6,728 bases of DNA from Candidatus Hydrogenedentota bacterium (GTDB lineage: Bacteria; Hydrogenedentota; Hydrogenedentia; Hydrogenedentales; CAITNO01). Positions 1-5,086 of the stretch are shown here, in pieces (the first letter of the stretch is position 1; every line of letters starts with the position of its first letter). The translations under genes were made by a program, and so were the position numbers. A model generated the notes under the pieces. The model ran no database searches. It saw only the letters and a list, made by a program, of their open reading frames with translations, and was not told the origin of the DNA. The stretch covers positions 1 to 6,728 of the forward strand of contig SKQZ01000367.1 in the NCBI GenBank assembly GCA_007118765.1, given 5' to 3'.

Positions 1-109
1 AACCGCGTGTTTTAACAACAATCACGGCGAGCACAAAGGGAATGATGGCAATAAACCACCACTTATGCGTAACGACAAATTGATATATGTCAACAACACT
101 TATATCCAC
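1..109 (-). CDS. Partial small membrane protein, N-terminal 36 codons, function unknown
   Basis: An open frame starts with GTG at 109-107 and runs off the left edge of the window without a stop. The start is supported by a good ribosome site, AAGGAG at 115-120 on the minus strand, five bases from the GTG. The visible peptide begins MDISVVDIYQFVVTHKWW and continues into a hydrophobic stretch (about residues 17-32, FIAIIPFVLAVIVV) followed by KTRG. That looks like one N-terminal transmembrane helix with a basic flank. The start lies 31 bases after the stop of the upstream membrane-protein gene, so the two are probably co-transcribed. I do not recognise the family, and too little is visible to assign one. 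Confidence 0.7.
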   Translation of the reverse strand, partial: MDISVVDIYQFVVTHKWWFIAIIPFVLAVIVVKTRG

Positions 110-140
110 CGTTTCTCCTTTCCATAGTGTGTGGGGAACG

Positions 141-692
141 TTATCCGGACGGCGGCGTTCGCACCAGAAAGGCCACAACCGCCACTGCAAAACAGTATAC
201 GGCGCTTACCACACACAACTGTCGTCCTTCTTTTTTTTCTTCCACGGTCAAGCCTGAAATGCTCCAAATGGCGGCGCCGCCTGCAAGCAGCATGGCCATG
301 TACGAGAACCAGGGTTGATATTGCATCAGGCCGATGCGCAGCACGATGGGCGCCATAAATACTGTCGCCAACGCGCCACAGAAAAATCCTTCCACATACA
401 TGTGCCGTGTTTGTGGCGAACACCCCGTCAATATACGGCTGTTTATGCGGTCCTGTTCATCCTTGTCAAGGTCGGGTTGAGCAGGGATGGCGGCGTCTGC
501 CATGACCGTGCCGCCAATATCCTCAAACGAATCCGGCGGCGCCGATTCTTCCCGGGCTTTTTCTTTGGCGTCCTCATCGTCGCGCACAGGAAGGGAAACG
601 TCGCCGATTTCTGCCGTAATCGCCTCGAAACTCAACACCTCTTCGTTCTGTTCTTCGTTCCGCTTTTCGTTCTGCTTATTCGAATCTGTCAC
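141..692 (-). CDS. Unrecognised protein with acidic N-terminus and three predicted membrane helices (183 aa)
   Basis: I do not recognise this protein. Residues 1-95 are polar and rich in Glu, Asp, Asn, Lys and Gln, starting with a repetitive NKQNEKRNEEQNEE stretch, and are probably disordered and cytoplasmic. Residues about 101-121, 128-149 and 158-177 are hydrophobic enough for three membrane helices, the first two separated by a short loop. The last two are separated by a charged loop, VEEKKEGRQ. There is no signal peptide and no catalytic motif. The start is GTG at 692-690. It is the only in-frame start after the upstream TAA at 711-713, and it has GAGGAG at 701-706 eight bases upstream. 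The gene follows ubiE by 97 bases and precedes another small membrane-protein gene by 31 bases, suggesting a membrane-related pair. No function can be inferred beyond that. Confidence 0.8.
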   Translation of the reverse strand: MTDSNKQNEKRNEEQNEEVLSFEAITAEIGDVSLPVRDDEDAKEKAREESAPPDSFEDIGGTVMADAAIPAQPDLDKDEQDRINSRILTGCSPQTRHMYVEGFFCGALATVFMAPIVLRIGLMQYQPWFSYMAMLLAGGAAIWSISGLTVEEKKEGRQLCVVSAVYCFAVAVVAFLVRTPPSG

Positions 693-722
693 GTCATCTG
701 CTCCTCTACGTTACTCATGATA

Positions 723-752
723 ATAGTACCGTGAAAACGCCTTGCAGCGCAA
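723..752 (-). promoter_or_regulatory. Possible weak sigma70 promoter for the 183-aa membrane protein gene
   Basis: On the minus strand, TTGCGC (747-752) and TACTAT (723-728) are separated by 18 bases. The match is 3/6 and 4/6 to consensus. Transcription would begin near 716, about 25 bases before the GTG start. The -35 overlaps a small hairpin, CTTGC-GCT-GCAAG at 741-753, that is followed by TTTT at 737-734. That hairpin could equally be a weak terminator after ubiE. Confidence 0.25.
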
Positions 753-787
753 GAGTATGTTTTCTTTGTCCCCCGGCGTTTGTTGTT

Positions 788-1513
788 TCATGCAGGCGTG
801 GGGCTGTCCGGCTTATGTGCGATATACAATGTTGCCACGCCGAAGGTAAGCGGATGTGCCCGCACGTCGGTAAAGCCGGCCTGTTTCAACAAAGCACAAA
901 ACGAAGAACCGTAGGGGAAATCCTCCACGGAACGGTTTAGATATCGGTAGGCGGCTGTCTGACGACTGATGAGGCCGGCGATTACCGGCAGGACATGCCG
1001 AAAGTAGAGAAGATAGGGCACGCGTATCATCCTGCTGGTTGGCAAACTGAACTCAAGGATAAGGGCGCGACCGTTGGGATGCAGCACGCGGCACATCTCG
1101 CGCAGCCCGGCATCCAGATCCGTAAAGTTGCGCACGCCAAAGGCAATGGTCAGGGCATCAAAGGCATTGTCACGGCAGCACAACGCGGCGGCATCGGTCT
1201 GTACCAGTGTCGTAGTCGCAGCACAGGCGCGCCCCGCCATTTTTCGTTGCGCCAGTTGCAGCATGCCCATGGAAACATCTGCGCCCACCACATGCCCAAC
1301 CGGACTGTTGGGATACTGCAACGCCATGGCCACATCGCCGGTGCCGGTGGCAAGGTCCAGCACACGCAAGTCCGGCTTTTCCGGCAGCGCCGCCACCATG
1401 GCCCTGCGCCATGCAACGTCGCGGCGCATGGAAACCAAGCGATTGACACAATCATAACGCAATGCCACAGCGTCAAACATGCGTCGAATCTGATTGCTGT
1501 CTTTCGATACCAT
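788..1513 (-). CDS. ubiE: Ubiquinone/menaquinone biosynthesis C-methyltransferase UbiE/MenG
   Basis: This SAM-dependent enzyme methylates the ring carbon of demethylmenaquinone (MenG activity) and/or the ubiquinone precursor (UbiE activity), a late step in respiratory quinone synthesis at the membrane face. The 241-aa length is usual for the family. The N-terminal signature MFDAVALRYD with a following Asn lies at residues 12-24. SAM motif I, VLDLATGTGD, is at 51-60 and the ribose-binding acidic residue is in GADV (77-80). IAFGVRNF (123-130) and the second family signature, RVLHPNGRALILEFS (142-156), follow, then YRYLNRSVEDFP (189-200) near the C-terminus. The ATG at 1513-1511 is the only start that fits. 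No clear Shine-Dalgarno precedes it: the upstream bases are C-rich on the minus strand. It lies 81 bases after rimI, beyond an intrinsic terminator, so it may be transcribed separately or by read-through. Which quinone is made cannot be told from this gene alone. Confidence 0.95.
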   Translation of the reverse strand: MVSKDSNQIRRMFDAVALRYDCVNRLVSMRRDVAWRRAMVAALPEKPDLRVLDLATGTGDVAMALQYPNSPVGHVVGADVSMGMLQLAQRKMAGRACAATTTLVQTDAAALCCRDNAFDALTIAFGVRNFTDLDAGLREMCRVLHPNGRALILEFSLPTSRMIRVPYLLYFRHVLPVIAGLISRQTAAYRYLNRSVEDFPYGSSFCALLKQAGFTDVRAHPLTFGVATLYIAHKPDSPTPA

Positions 1514-1581
1514 ATCTGGGGGGTGTCCCGTGTTCGCTTTGACATGCTTCGCCGTATCTGACGCCCATCCGCAACACAGCG

Positions 1582-1610
1582 AAAAAGCCGGCGCTTATTC
1601 CTTCACCGGC
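1582..1610 (-). terminator. Intrinsic terminator overlapping the 3' end of rimI
   Basis: On the minus strand, GCCGGTG (1610-1604) pairs with CGCCGGC (1593-1587) through seven pairs including one G-U. The loop is ten bases, AAGGAATAAG. Five T residues (1586-1582) follow directly. The rimI stop codon TAA (1597-1595) lies in the loop, so the stem begins inside coding sequence. It should end, or attenuate, transcription of the HU-tsaB-rimI operon before ubiE. Confidence 0.75.
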
Positions 1611-2077
1611 CTCTTGAGTTCCTTGGCCATCACAATGGCGTCTTCCTTGGTCTTATAGTAGTATCCAACGCGACGGCCTTCAATAACGAAACCAAGGGTT
1701 TGGTACAGGCGAATAGCCGTTTTGTTGCTCTCGCGCACCTCAAGGCGAAGATACCGGGCATTGTCCTGTTTGGCCTGATTGATCAGGTGATACATCAACG
1801 GTCTGGACAAGCCCTGGCCGCGAAATGCGGGCGCAATTGTCACGCGGGTAACGTGCGCTTCATCCAAAATGAGCCAATATCCGGCGTATCCGACGAGGAG
1901 GTTGTCCTGATACATTACGGCAAAATAACTGTGCTCGGTCTCCAATTCATTACGCAGCATATTGAAGGTCCATGGCTCGGGATAGGCGTCGCGCTCAATA
2001 TGGGCGATATGCGGTACTTGCGCCAACGTCAGGGGGCAAAAATGCAATTGCTTTTTCTGCTCCGGTTGAACCGCCAT
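1595..2077 (-). CDS. rimI: Ribosomal protein S18 N-alpha-alanine acetyltransferase RimI
   Basis: This GNAT-fold enzyme transfers acetyl from acetyl-CoA to the N-terminal alanine of ribosomal protein S18. The 160-aa product is close to the usual length, with about ten extra polar residues at the N-terminus. Visible family features are the early YPEPWT (32-37) and the acetyl-CoA pyrophosphate loop RGQGLS (86-91). LEVRESNKTAIRLYQTLGF (112-130) contains Glu113 and Tyr125. These match, in spacing, the catalytic Glu and Tyr known for enteric RimI. The C-terminal VGYYYKTKEDAIVM (137-150) is also typical. The ATG at 2077-2075 has a strong AGGAGG about eight bases upstream and lies 15 bases after the tsaB stop. 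The tsaB-rimI order is a common bacterial arrangement and strengthens the call over a generic GNAT. Adaptation to other protein N-termini is possible but cannot be seen here. Confidence 0.9.
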   Translation of the reverse strand: MAVQPEQKKQLHFCPLTLAQVPHIAHIERDAYPEPWTFNMLRNELETEHSYFAVMYQDNLLVGYAGYWLILDEAHVTRVTIAPAFRGQGLSRPLMYHLINQAKQDNARYLRLEVRESNKTAIRLYQTLGFVIEGRRVGYYYKTKEDAIVMAKELKRPVKE

Positions 2078-2092
2078 CGTGTCCGCCTCCTC

Positions 2093-2866
2093 TTAATCAT
2101 GGGCAGACGCGCGGTGTAACGCTGCGTCCGCGCTTGATTCGGCCATCCGTTGTGCCCGGGCCTGTTCAGCTTGTGATGCGCGCAGATAGCGGGGCGCTGC
2201 CATGGCGGCCCTTGTTTCCGCACCGGTGCGCATCAACGCGTAGCCCTCGCGCGCAACCGCATCCGCCCGGGGCACGCCACATGGCGGCGGCGCAAAACAG
2301 GCATGAGGCGCAAGGGCCTGTATGCGCGCGGCATACCGATGCGCACCGTCTCCAAGCACCAGCAGCGGGTGCTCGGCGGCATAGTCTTCGGCAAGCATCG
2401 TTTCCACGGTACACACGCGGTCGCTTGTCAGTTTTTCTCGTTCCCCGCCATGAAAACGATAGGCGGCGGCAAATACTTCGTCCATGCGCGCATCTATCAT
2501 TGGAATGACAACCCCCTCGGGCACGGTGTTGAGCACACTCATGGCGTCAAGGGTTGGCACGGCCACCAAGGGCAAATCAAGGGCAAAGGCCAGTCCCTTC
2601 CATGCCGCAGCGCCCACGCGCAGACCGGTAAAGGAGCCCGGCCCGATGCTGACAGCCAGACAATCCATATCCGCCAGCGCATGTTCGCAAACGCTCAACA
2701 CCGTCTGCATGGCATCCATCAGTCGCTCGGCATGTAGATTACGTTGATCAACGCTGATTTGCGCCATTACGGAGCACGTGTCCGGCTCGCTGCATCGGCA
2801 CACCGCCACGGTGCAGTGCCGTGTACTGGTGTCTGCCGCAAGTATGAGCGTATCGTCCGCCATCAT
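2093..2866 (-). CDS. tsaB: tRNA threonylcarbamoyladenosine biosynthesis protein TsaB
   Basis: TsaB is the non-catalytic ASKHA-fold partner of TsaD. With TsaE they transfer the threonylcarbamoyl group to A37 of ANN-decoding tRNAs (t6A) in the cytoplasm. The 257-aa product shows ILAADTST at the N-terminus (8-15), HAERL (45-49), and the hallmark GPGSFTGLRVG (75-85) followed by KGLA (90-93). It also has IDARMDEVF (124-132) and the C-terminal PRYLR (225-229). An upstream ATG at 2947 would add 27 residues that merely read through the 3' end of the HU gene in another frame. The family normally begins just before ILAxDTST, so I chose the ATG at 2866-2864; a second ATG follows immediately at 2863. The ribosome site is weak (GGGA). 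The gene begins 31 bases after the HU stop and ends 15 bases before rimI, consistent with one operon. The C-terminal 30 residues are Ala-rich and probably flexible. Confidence 0.93.
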   Translation of the reverse strand: MMADDTLILAADTSTRHCTVAVCRCSEPDTCSVMAQISVDQRNLHAERLMDAMQTVLSVCEHALADMDCLAVSIGPGSFTGLRVGAAAWKGLAFALDLPLVAVPTLDAMSVLNTVPEGVVIPMIDARMDEVFAAAYRFHGGEREKLTSDRVCTVETMLAEDYAAEHPLLVLGDGAHRYAARIQALAPHACFAPPPCGVPRADAVAREGYALMRTGAETRAAMAAPRYLRASQAEQARAQRMAESSADAALHRASAHD

Positions 2867-2897
2867 GAGTTCCCGTTGGGGCGAGCAAGGCGCCCGG

Positions 2898-3236
2898 CTA
2901 AAGGTTGGCGTCGCTTGTTGATTGCTTTCTGGGCTTGGGCTTGGCAATCTTTGGCGCCTGAGCCACCCGCCGCAACATTTCTTTGCCGGGCTTGAAGGTC
3001 ACGTCCCGGTACGACGGCACGGGAATTTCTTCGCCTGTATGGATATTGCGGCCAAGTCGCGGGGCACGTTGTTTGGTCTTAAAGACGCCAAAGTTGCGCA
3101 GCTCCCAGTATTCGCCTTCCACCAACGCATCGGATATGACACTGAGAATCGTTTCGGTTGCCTTGGTGGCAACCTTCGGTTCAATCGCCAAACGCTCGCT
3201 CATCTGTTCCGCAATATCATGTTTTGTCGTTGTCAT
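2898..3236 (-). CDS. HU/IHF-family DNA-binding protein with basic C-terminal tail (112 aa)
   Basis: This is a small dimeric nucleoid protein that bends DNA. The helical dimerisation region occupies residues 1-40 and the beta-sheet core begins at NFGVFKTKQRAPR (48-60). The DNA-binding beta-arm tip is RLGRNIHTGEEI (60-71), followed by the closing FKPGKEML (81-88). These match the bacterial HU/IHF signature, with RxGRN-xxTGE and FKPG closest to IHF-alpha. Two features are unusual. The position normally held by the intercalating proline (GRNP) is Ile65. The protein is also about 20 residues longer than typical HU, with a Lys/Arg/Pro-rich tail (PKIAKPKPRKQ). The longer frame from 3302 is not needed: ATG 3236-3234 has AGGAG at 3245-3249, eight bases upstream, and starts where the family starts. 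It is the first gene of the apparent HU-tsaB-rimI operon. Whether it acts as a homodimer or pairs with another subunit cannot be seen. Confidence 0.9.
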   Translation of the reverse strand: MTTTKHDIAEQMSERLAIEPKVATKATETILSVISDALVEGEYWELRNFGVFKTKQRAPRLGRNIHTGEEIPVPSYRDVTFKPGKEMLRRVAQAPKIAKPKPRKQSTSDANL

Positions 3237-3699
3237 TGTGCCTGCTCCTGTTGTCTGGCGAATTGATTCCATCGCGCACTGTGTCTGCGCCCCGCCCAAC
3301 ATCGTCCCGAACCGCGCAAAACACGGTGTAATGTTTTTTTGCCGCGCCAGCCGTTAATACGTTTTGACCGCTTCTTCCTGAATGTATGCGTCCCTTCAAA
3401 TACATGCCCATGCCATCAAGCCATTGATATGGTATATGAAAGGATATGGGTGGATGCAACCTTGTTTTTCCCGTGCCAACACACGTTGTATTGGGCGACA
3501 ACCTGTTATATGGTTTTCGTGGCATTGCCGGTTCGAGCCCGGAGTTGTTGTGTGCCGGCAGGCAAGTTGCACCGCCTTGCCCCGCCCCGCTACCATGCTT
3601 GAGGTACGTCTTGTGCCCATAACCCCGATATGGCACCGGGCGCAGACTTTCGAGCGTATCCTTTTTGAGCCCATAAACCACTTAACACAGGAATTCAAG
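3237..3699. other. Divergent intergenic region between the HU-like and sulfotransferase genes
   Basis: These 463 bases hold no convincing gene. The plus-strand frame open from 3382 is an upstream extension of the sulfotransferase frame and lacks protein-like composition. On the minus strand, the HU leader could form a small hairpin (GCGCA/TGCGC, 3274-3290). An A-rich run lies at 3334-3340 (T on the plus strand), but I see no strong -35/-10 pair. On the plus side, a tRNA-like relic spans 3477-3551, and a six-pair stem, GGCAAG/CTTGCC, lies at 3561-3581 without a T-tract. Both flanking genes must be expressed from this region, so promoters are expected here even though none is clear. Confidence 0.6.
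3477..3551 (+). pseudogene. Possible degenerate tRNA-like sequence
   Basis: The stretch has tRNA dimensions. A T-arm (GCCGG, loop TTCGAGC, CCGGA; 3527-3543) has four of five pairs and is joined directly to a 3' acceptor strand, GTTGTTG (3544-3550). A D-arm-like TTGT/ACAA (3486-3489 and 3498-3501) carries GGG in its loop. The acceptor pairs only 5 of 7 (CAACACA, 3477-3483) and the anticodon stem fails (about 2 of 5). Conserved U8 and A21 are missing and no CCA follows. A competing full acceptor pairing uses CGACAAC at 3496-3502. It is either a decayed tRNA or chance resemblance. Confidence 0.25.
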
Positions 3700-4737
3700 A
3701 TGACTGATACCGAGACTGCAACGCCTGTAAAAATGGTGTTTGTCATAGGGGCGCCACGGTCAGGCACCACCATGCTCGAACGCATGTTGTCGGCCCATTC
3801 CCAGATACAGGGAGGGCCGGAGCCACATTTGCTGACGCCGTTGGCGCATTTGGGCGTTTGGGACAAGGTAAACAAAGCACCATACGACCATGTGCTTGCC
3901 GCCCAGGCGCAAAAAGGGTTTGTGGCGCAGTTGCCCCGGGGCGAAGACGATTATTGGGAGGCGTGCCGGGCCTATTGCGACGTACTGTATAACAGGTATA
4001 CCCGGGCACAGGGCGGCAAACCCTTTTGCCTGGACAAGACGCCGGCCTACGCGCTTGTGCTGCCGTTTATCACGAAGGTGTATCCCGATGCGGCCTATAT
4101 CGTGTTGACCCGGCATCCGCTGGCCATTTTCTCGTCTTACGCCAACTCGTTCTTTAATGGCGATTACGACTGCGCCCACGAGTATAACCCCATCGTTGAA
4201 CGCTATGTACCTGCATTGGCGGCCTTCCTGCGCAGCGAACACCCCCGTCTGCTGCATGTCCCATACGAAGCGTTGGTGCGCGACCCGGAACAGTGGTTTG
4301 AGCGCATTTGCGCGCACATCGGCGTGGCGTATGAGGCCGATGCCGTCAATTACGGGGAAAACCGGAACCAGCCGGATACCGGCGGGCTGGGCGATCCCAT
4401 TGGCGTATCACAGCATACGCGGCCCAGCACCGCGTCCGTAAAAAAATGGGTTGCCGAACTGGCCACGGATCAGAAGAAACTGACGCTGGCGAAACACATG
4501 ATAGCCGCCGTTCATCCCGATGACCTTGCGTTGCTGGGATATCCGCTTGATTCGTTATGGGAACCTCTGCTGGAGGCGGATGAATCCATTTCGCCGCCGA
4601 AACCGCCCCGGGCGACGCGATATCGTATGGAACGGCGCATGATCATGTCGTTGCGGGCGCTGGCGGGCCGCAACACCCTGTTTCGCCGGGCATTGGAGCG
4701 ATTGCGGTTGATGTGCGATGTGCTATTGCGGGAATAG
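3700..4737 (+). CDS. PAPS-dependent sulfotransferase family protein (345 aa)
   Basis: This is a P-loop-like enzyme expected to transfer sulfonate from 3'-phosphoadenylyl sulfate (PAPS) to a hydroxyl or amine acceptor; the acceptor cannot be told. The 5'-phosphosulfate loop, GAPRSGTTMLERML (17-30), starts the domain, and EPH (41-43) follows. DKTP (112-115) and the 3'-phosphate-binding segment LTRHPLAIFSSY (136-147), with Arg138 and Ser145/146, come next. YEALVRDP (189-196) and GDPIGVSQHTRP...KKW (231-250) are typical of the Sulfotransfer_3-type family. A basic, Arg-rich C-terminal helix region (about 303-345) follows the catalytic part. The frame is open from 3382. ATG 3700 is preferred because AGGA at 3689-3692 precedes it by seven bases and the motif then lies at the usual distance from the N-terminus. 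There is no signal peptide, so it is probably cytoplasmic. It stands alone on the plus strand, with no PAPS synthesis or glycan genes visible beside it. Confidence 0.88.
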   Translation: MTDTETATPVKMVFVIGAPRSGTTMLERMLSAHSQIQGGPEPHLLTPLAHLGVWDKVNKAPYDHVLAAQAQKGFVAQLPRGEDDYWEACRAYCDVLYNRYTRAQGGKPFCLDKTPAYALVLPFITKVYPDAAYIVLTRHPLAIFSSYANSFFNGDYDCAHEYNPIVERYVPALAAFLRSEHPRLLHVPYEALVRDPEQWFERICAHIGVAYEADAVNYGENRNQPDTGGLGDPIGVSQHTRPSTASVKKWVAELATDQKKLTLAKHMIAAVHPDDLALLGYPLDSLWEPLLEADESISPPKPPRATRYRMERRMIMSLRALAGRNTLFRRALERLRLMCDVLLRE

Positions 4738-4751
4738 TCCGGCGTGCCCCG

Positions 4752-4757
4752 AAAAAA
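4752..4757 (-). terminator. T6 run directly after tRNA-Arg, probable 3' processing/termination signal
   Basis: On the minus strand, six T residues follow the encoded CCA after two bases. There is no separate hairpin before them other than the tRNA acceptor itself, so a classical intrinsic terminator is only partly supported. The sulfotransferase ends 15 bases further on, in convergent orientation. Confidence 0.3.
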
Positions 4758-4759
4758 GA

Positions 4760-4834
4760 TGGCGCCCCGAATAGGAATCGAACCTATGTCTAGCGCTTAG
4801 GAGGCGCTCGTTCTATCCACTGAACTATCGGGGC
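4760..4834 (-). tRNA. tRNA-Arg (anticodon CCU, decodes AGG)
   Basis: A complete 75-base cloverleaf is present on the minus strand. The acceptor GCCCCGA (4834-4828) pairs with TCGGGGC (4770-4764), and the D-stem is GTTC/GAAC with loop AGTGGATA. The anticodon stem AGCGC/GCGCT encloses CTCCTAA, giving anticodon CCT at positions 34-36. The variable loop is AGAC. The T-arm ATAGG/CCTAT has loop TTCGATT. The discriminator base is G and CCA is encoded (4762-4760). All stems pair perfectly and the conserved U8, A14, GG, T33 and TTC are in place, so it should be functional. Confidence 0.97.
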
Positions 4835-4864
4835 GTGCTCATATCCTTGCGATACAACGGGCAT

Positions 4865-4894
4865 ACAATACACCCATTTCCGCCAGTGTTTCAA
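4865..4894 (-). promoter_or_regulatory. Probable sigma70-type promoter of tRNA-Arg
   Basis: TTGAAA (4894-4889, minus strand) and TATTGT (4870-4865) are separated by 18 bases. Transcription would start near 4858, giving a leader of about 24 bases before the tRNA 5' end. The palindromic element begins only six bases upstream of the -35 box, so the normal upstream promoter DNA has been replaced by, or consists of, element sequence. Confidence 0.5.
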
Positions 4895-4900
4895 ACCCGT

Positions 4901-5086
4901 TAGCCCGGATATTTCACAGGGTTTCGTCGTGAGCCTGCGAAGGTTGCGTCAGATCAAGTGCTTTGTGCAGGTCGCCGGCTGACAGCGTGTTAAGACACGT
5001 CGAAGTCGGCGGGCAAGTAAAGTGCCTGATATAGTGTAAGATTCGCAGGCGCAACCCCGCCACGGCGGGGTGAAATATGCGGGCTA
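4901..5086. repeat. 186-base imperfect palindrome with 17-base terminal inverted repeats (MITE-like or structured RNA)
   Basis: The left end TAGCCCGGATATTTCAC (4901-4917) and the right end GTGAAATATGCGGGCTA (5070-5086) are inverted repeats with a single mismatch. Further in, GCCTGCGAA (4933-4941) is matched by TTCGCAGGC (5042-5050). The arms then align 15 bases to 15 up to ATCA, then through CTTT and CGCCG(G/A)CT. They end in a perfect central hairpin, CGTGT-TAAG-ACACG (4986-4999), within one base of the exact midpoint. A private GC hairpin (5054-5071, CCCCGC/GCGGGG) interrupts the right arm. Both ends carry TA, which could be a TA target duplication. There is no transposase or good ORF inside. 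It resembles a non-autonomous foldback element, but the parent family is not identified, and a conserved RNA structure is an alternative. It lies between the tRNA promoter and the phosphatase, and includes the phosphatase stop codon. Confidence 0.8.
5054..5071. repeat. Strong GC hairpin just after the phosphatase gene
   Basis: ACCCCGC and GCGGGGT pair around a four-base loop within the right arm of the palindrome. On the minus strand it comes about 12 bases after the phosphatase stop and is followed by only two T residues. It may stall polymerase or protect the mRNA 3' end, but it is not a canonical intrinsic terminator. Confidence 0.5.

Noticed and set aside
100..423. Minus-strand frame overlapping the 183-aa gene
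   Set aside because: It is a different frame inside a gene with a better start, ribosome site and membrane-protein pattern. Its only real part is the frame starting at 109.
995..1561. Plus-strand open frame of 188 codons antisense to ubiE
   Set aside because: It covers a gene with full UbiE signatures, has no ribosome site or domain, and its composition is that of an antisense shadow.
2867..2947. N-terminal extension of TsaB from an upstream ATG
   Set aside because: It would overlap the HU coding end, and the added residues (Pro/Ser-rich) precede the normal family start. ATG 2866 fits better.
3314..3340. T7 run on the plus strand after ACACGGTGT, as a terminator
   Set aside because: The possible stem has at most four pairs with almost no loop, and no plus-strand gene ends there.
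3382..3699. N-terminal extension of the sulfotransferase
   Set aside because: The composition is not protein-like (Cys/Trp/Arg scatter), and the ATG at 3700 has its own ribosome site and correct distance to the P-loop-like motif.
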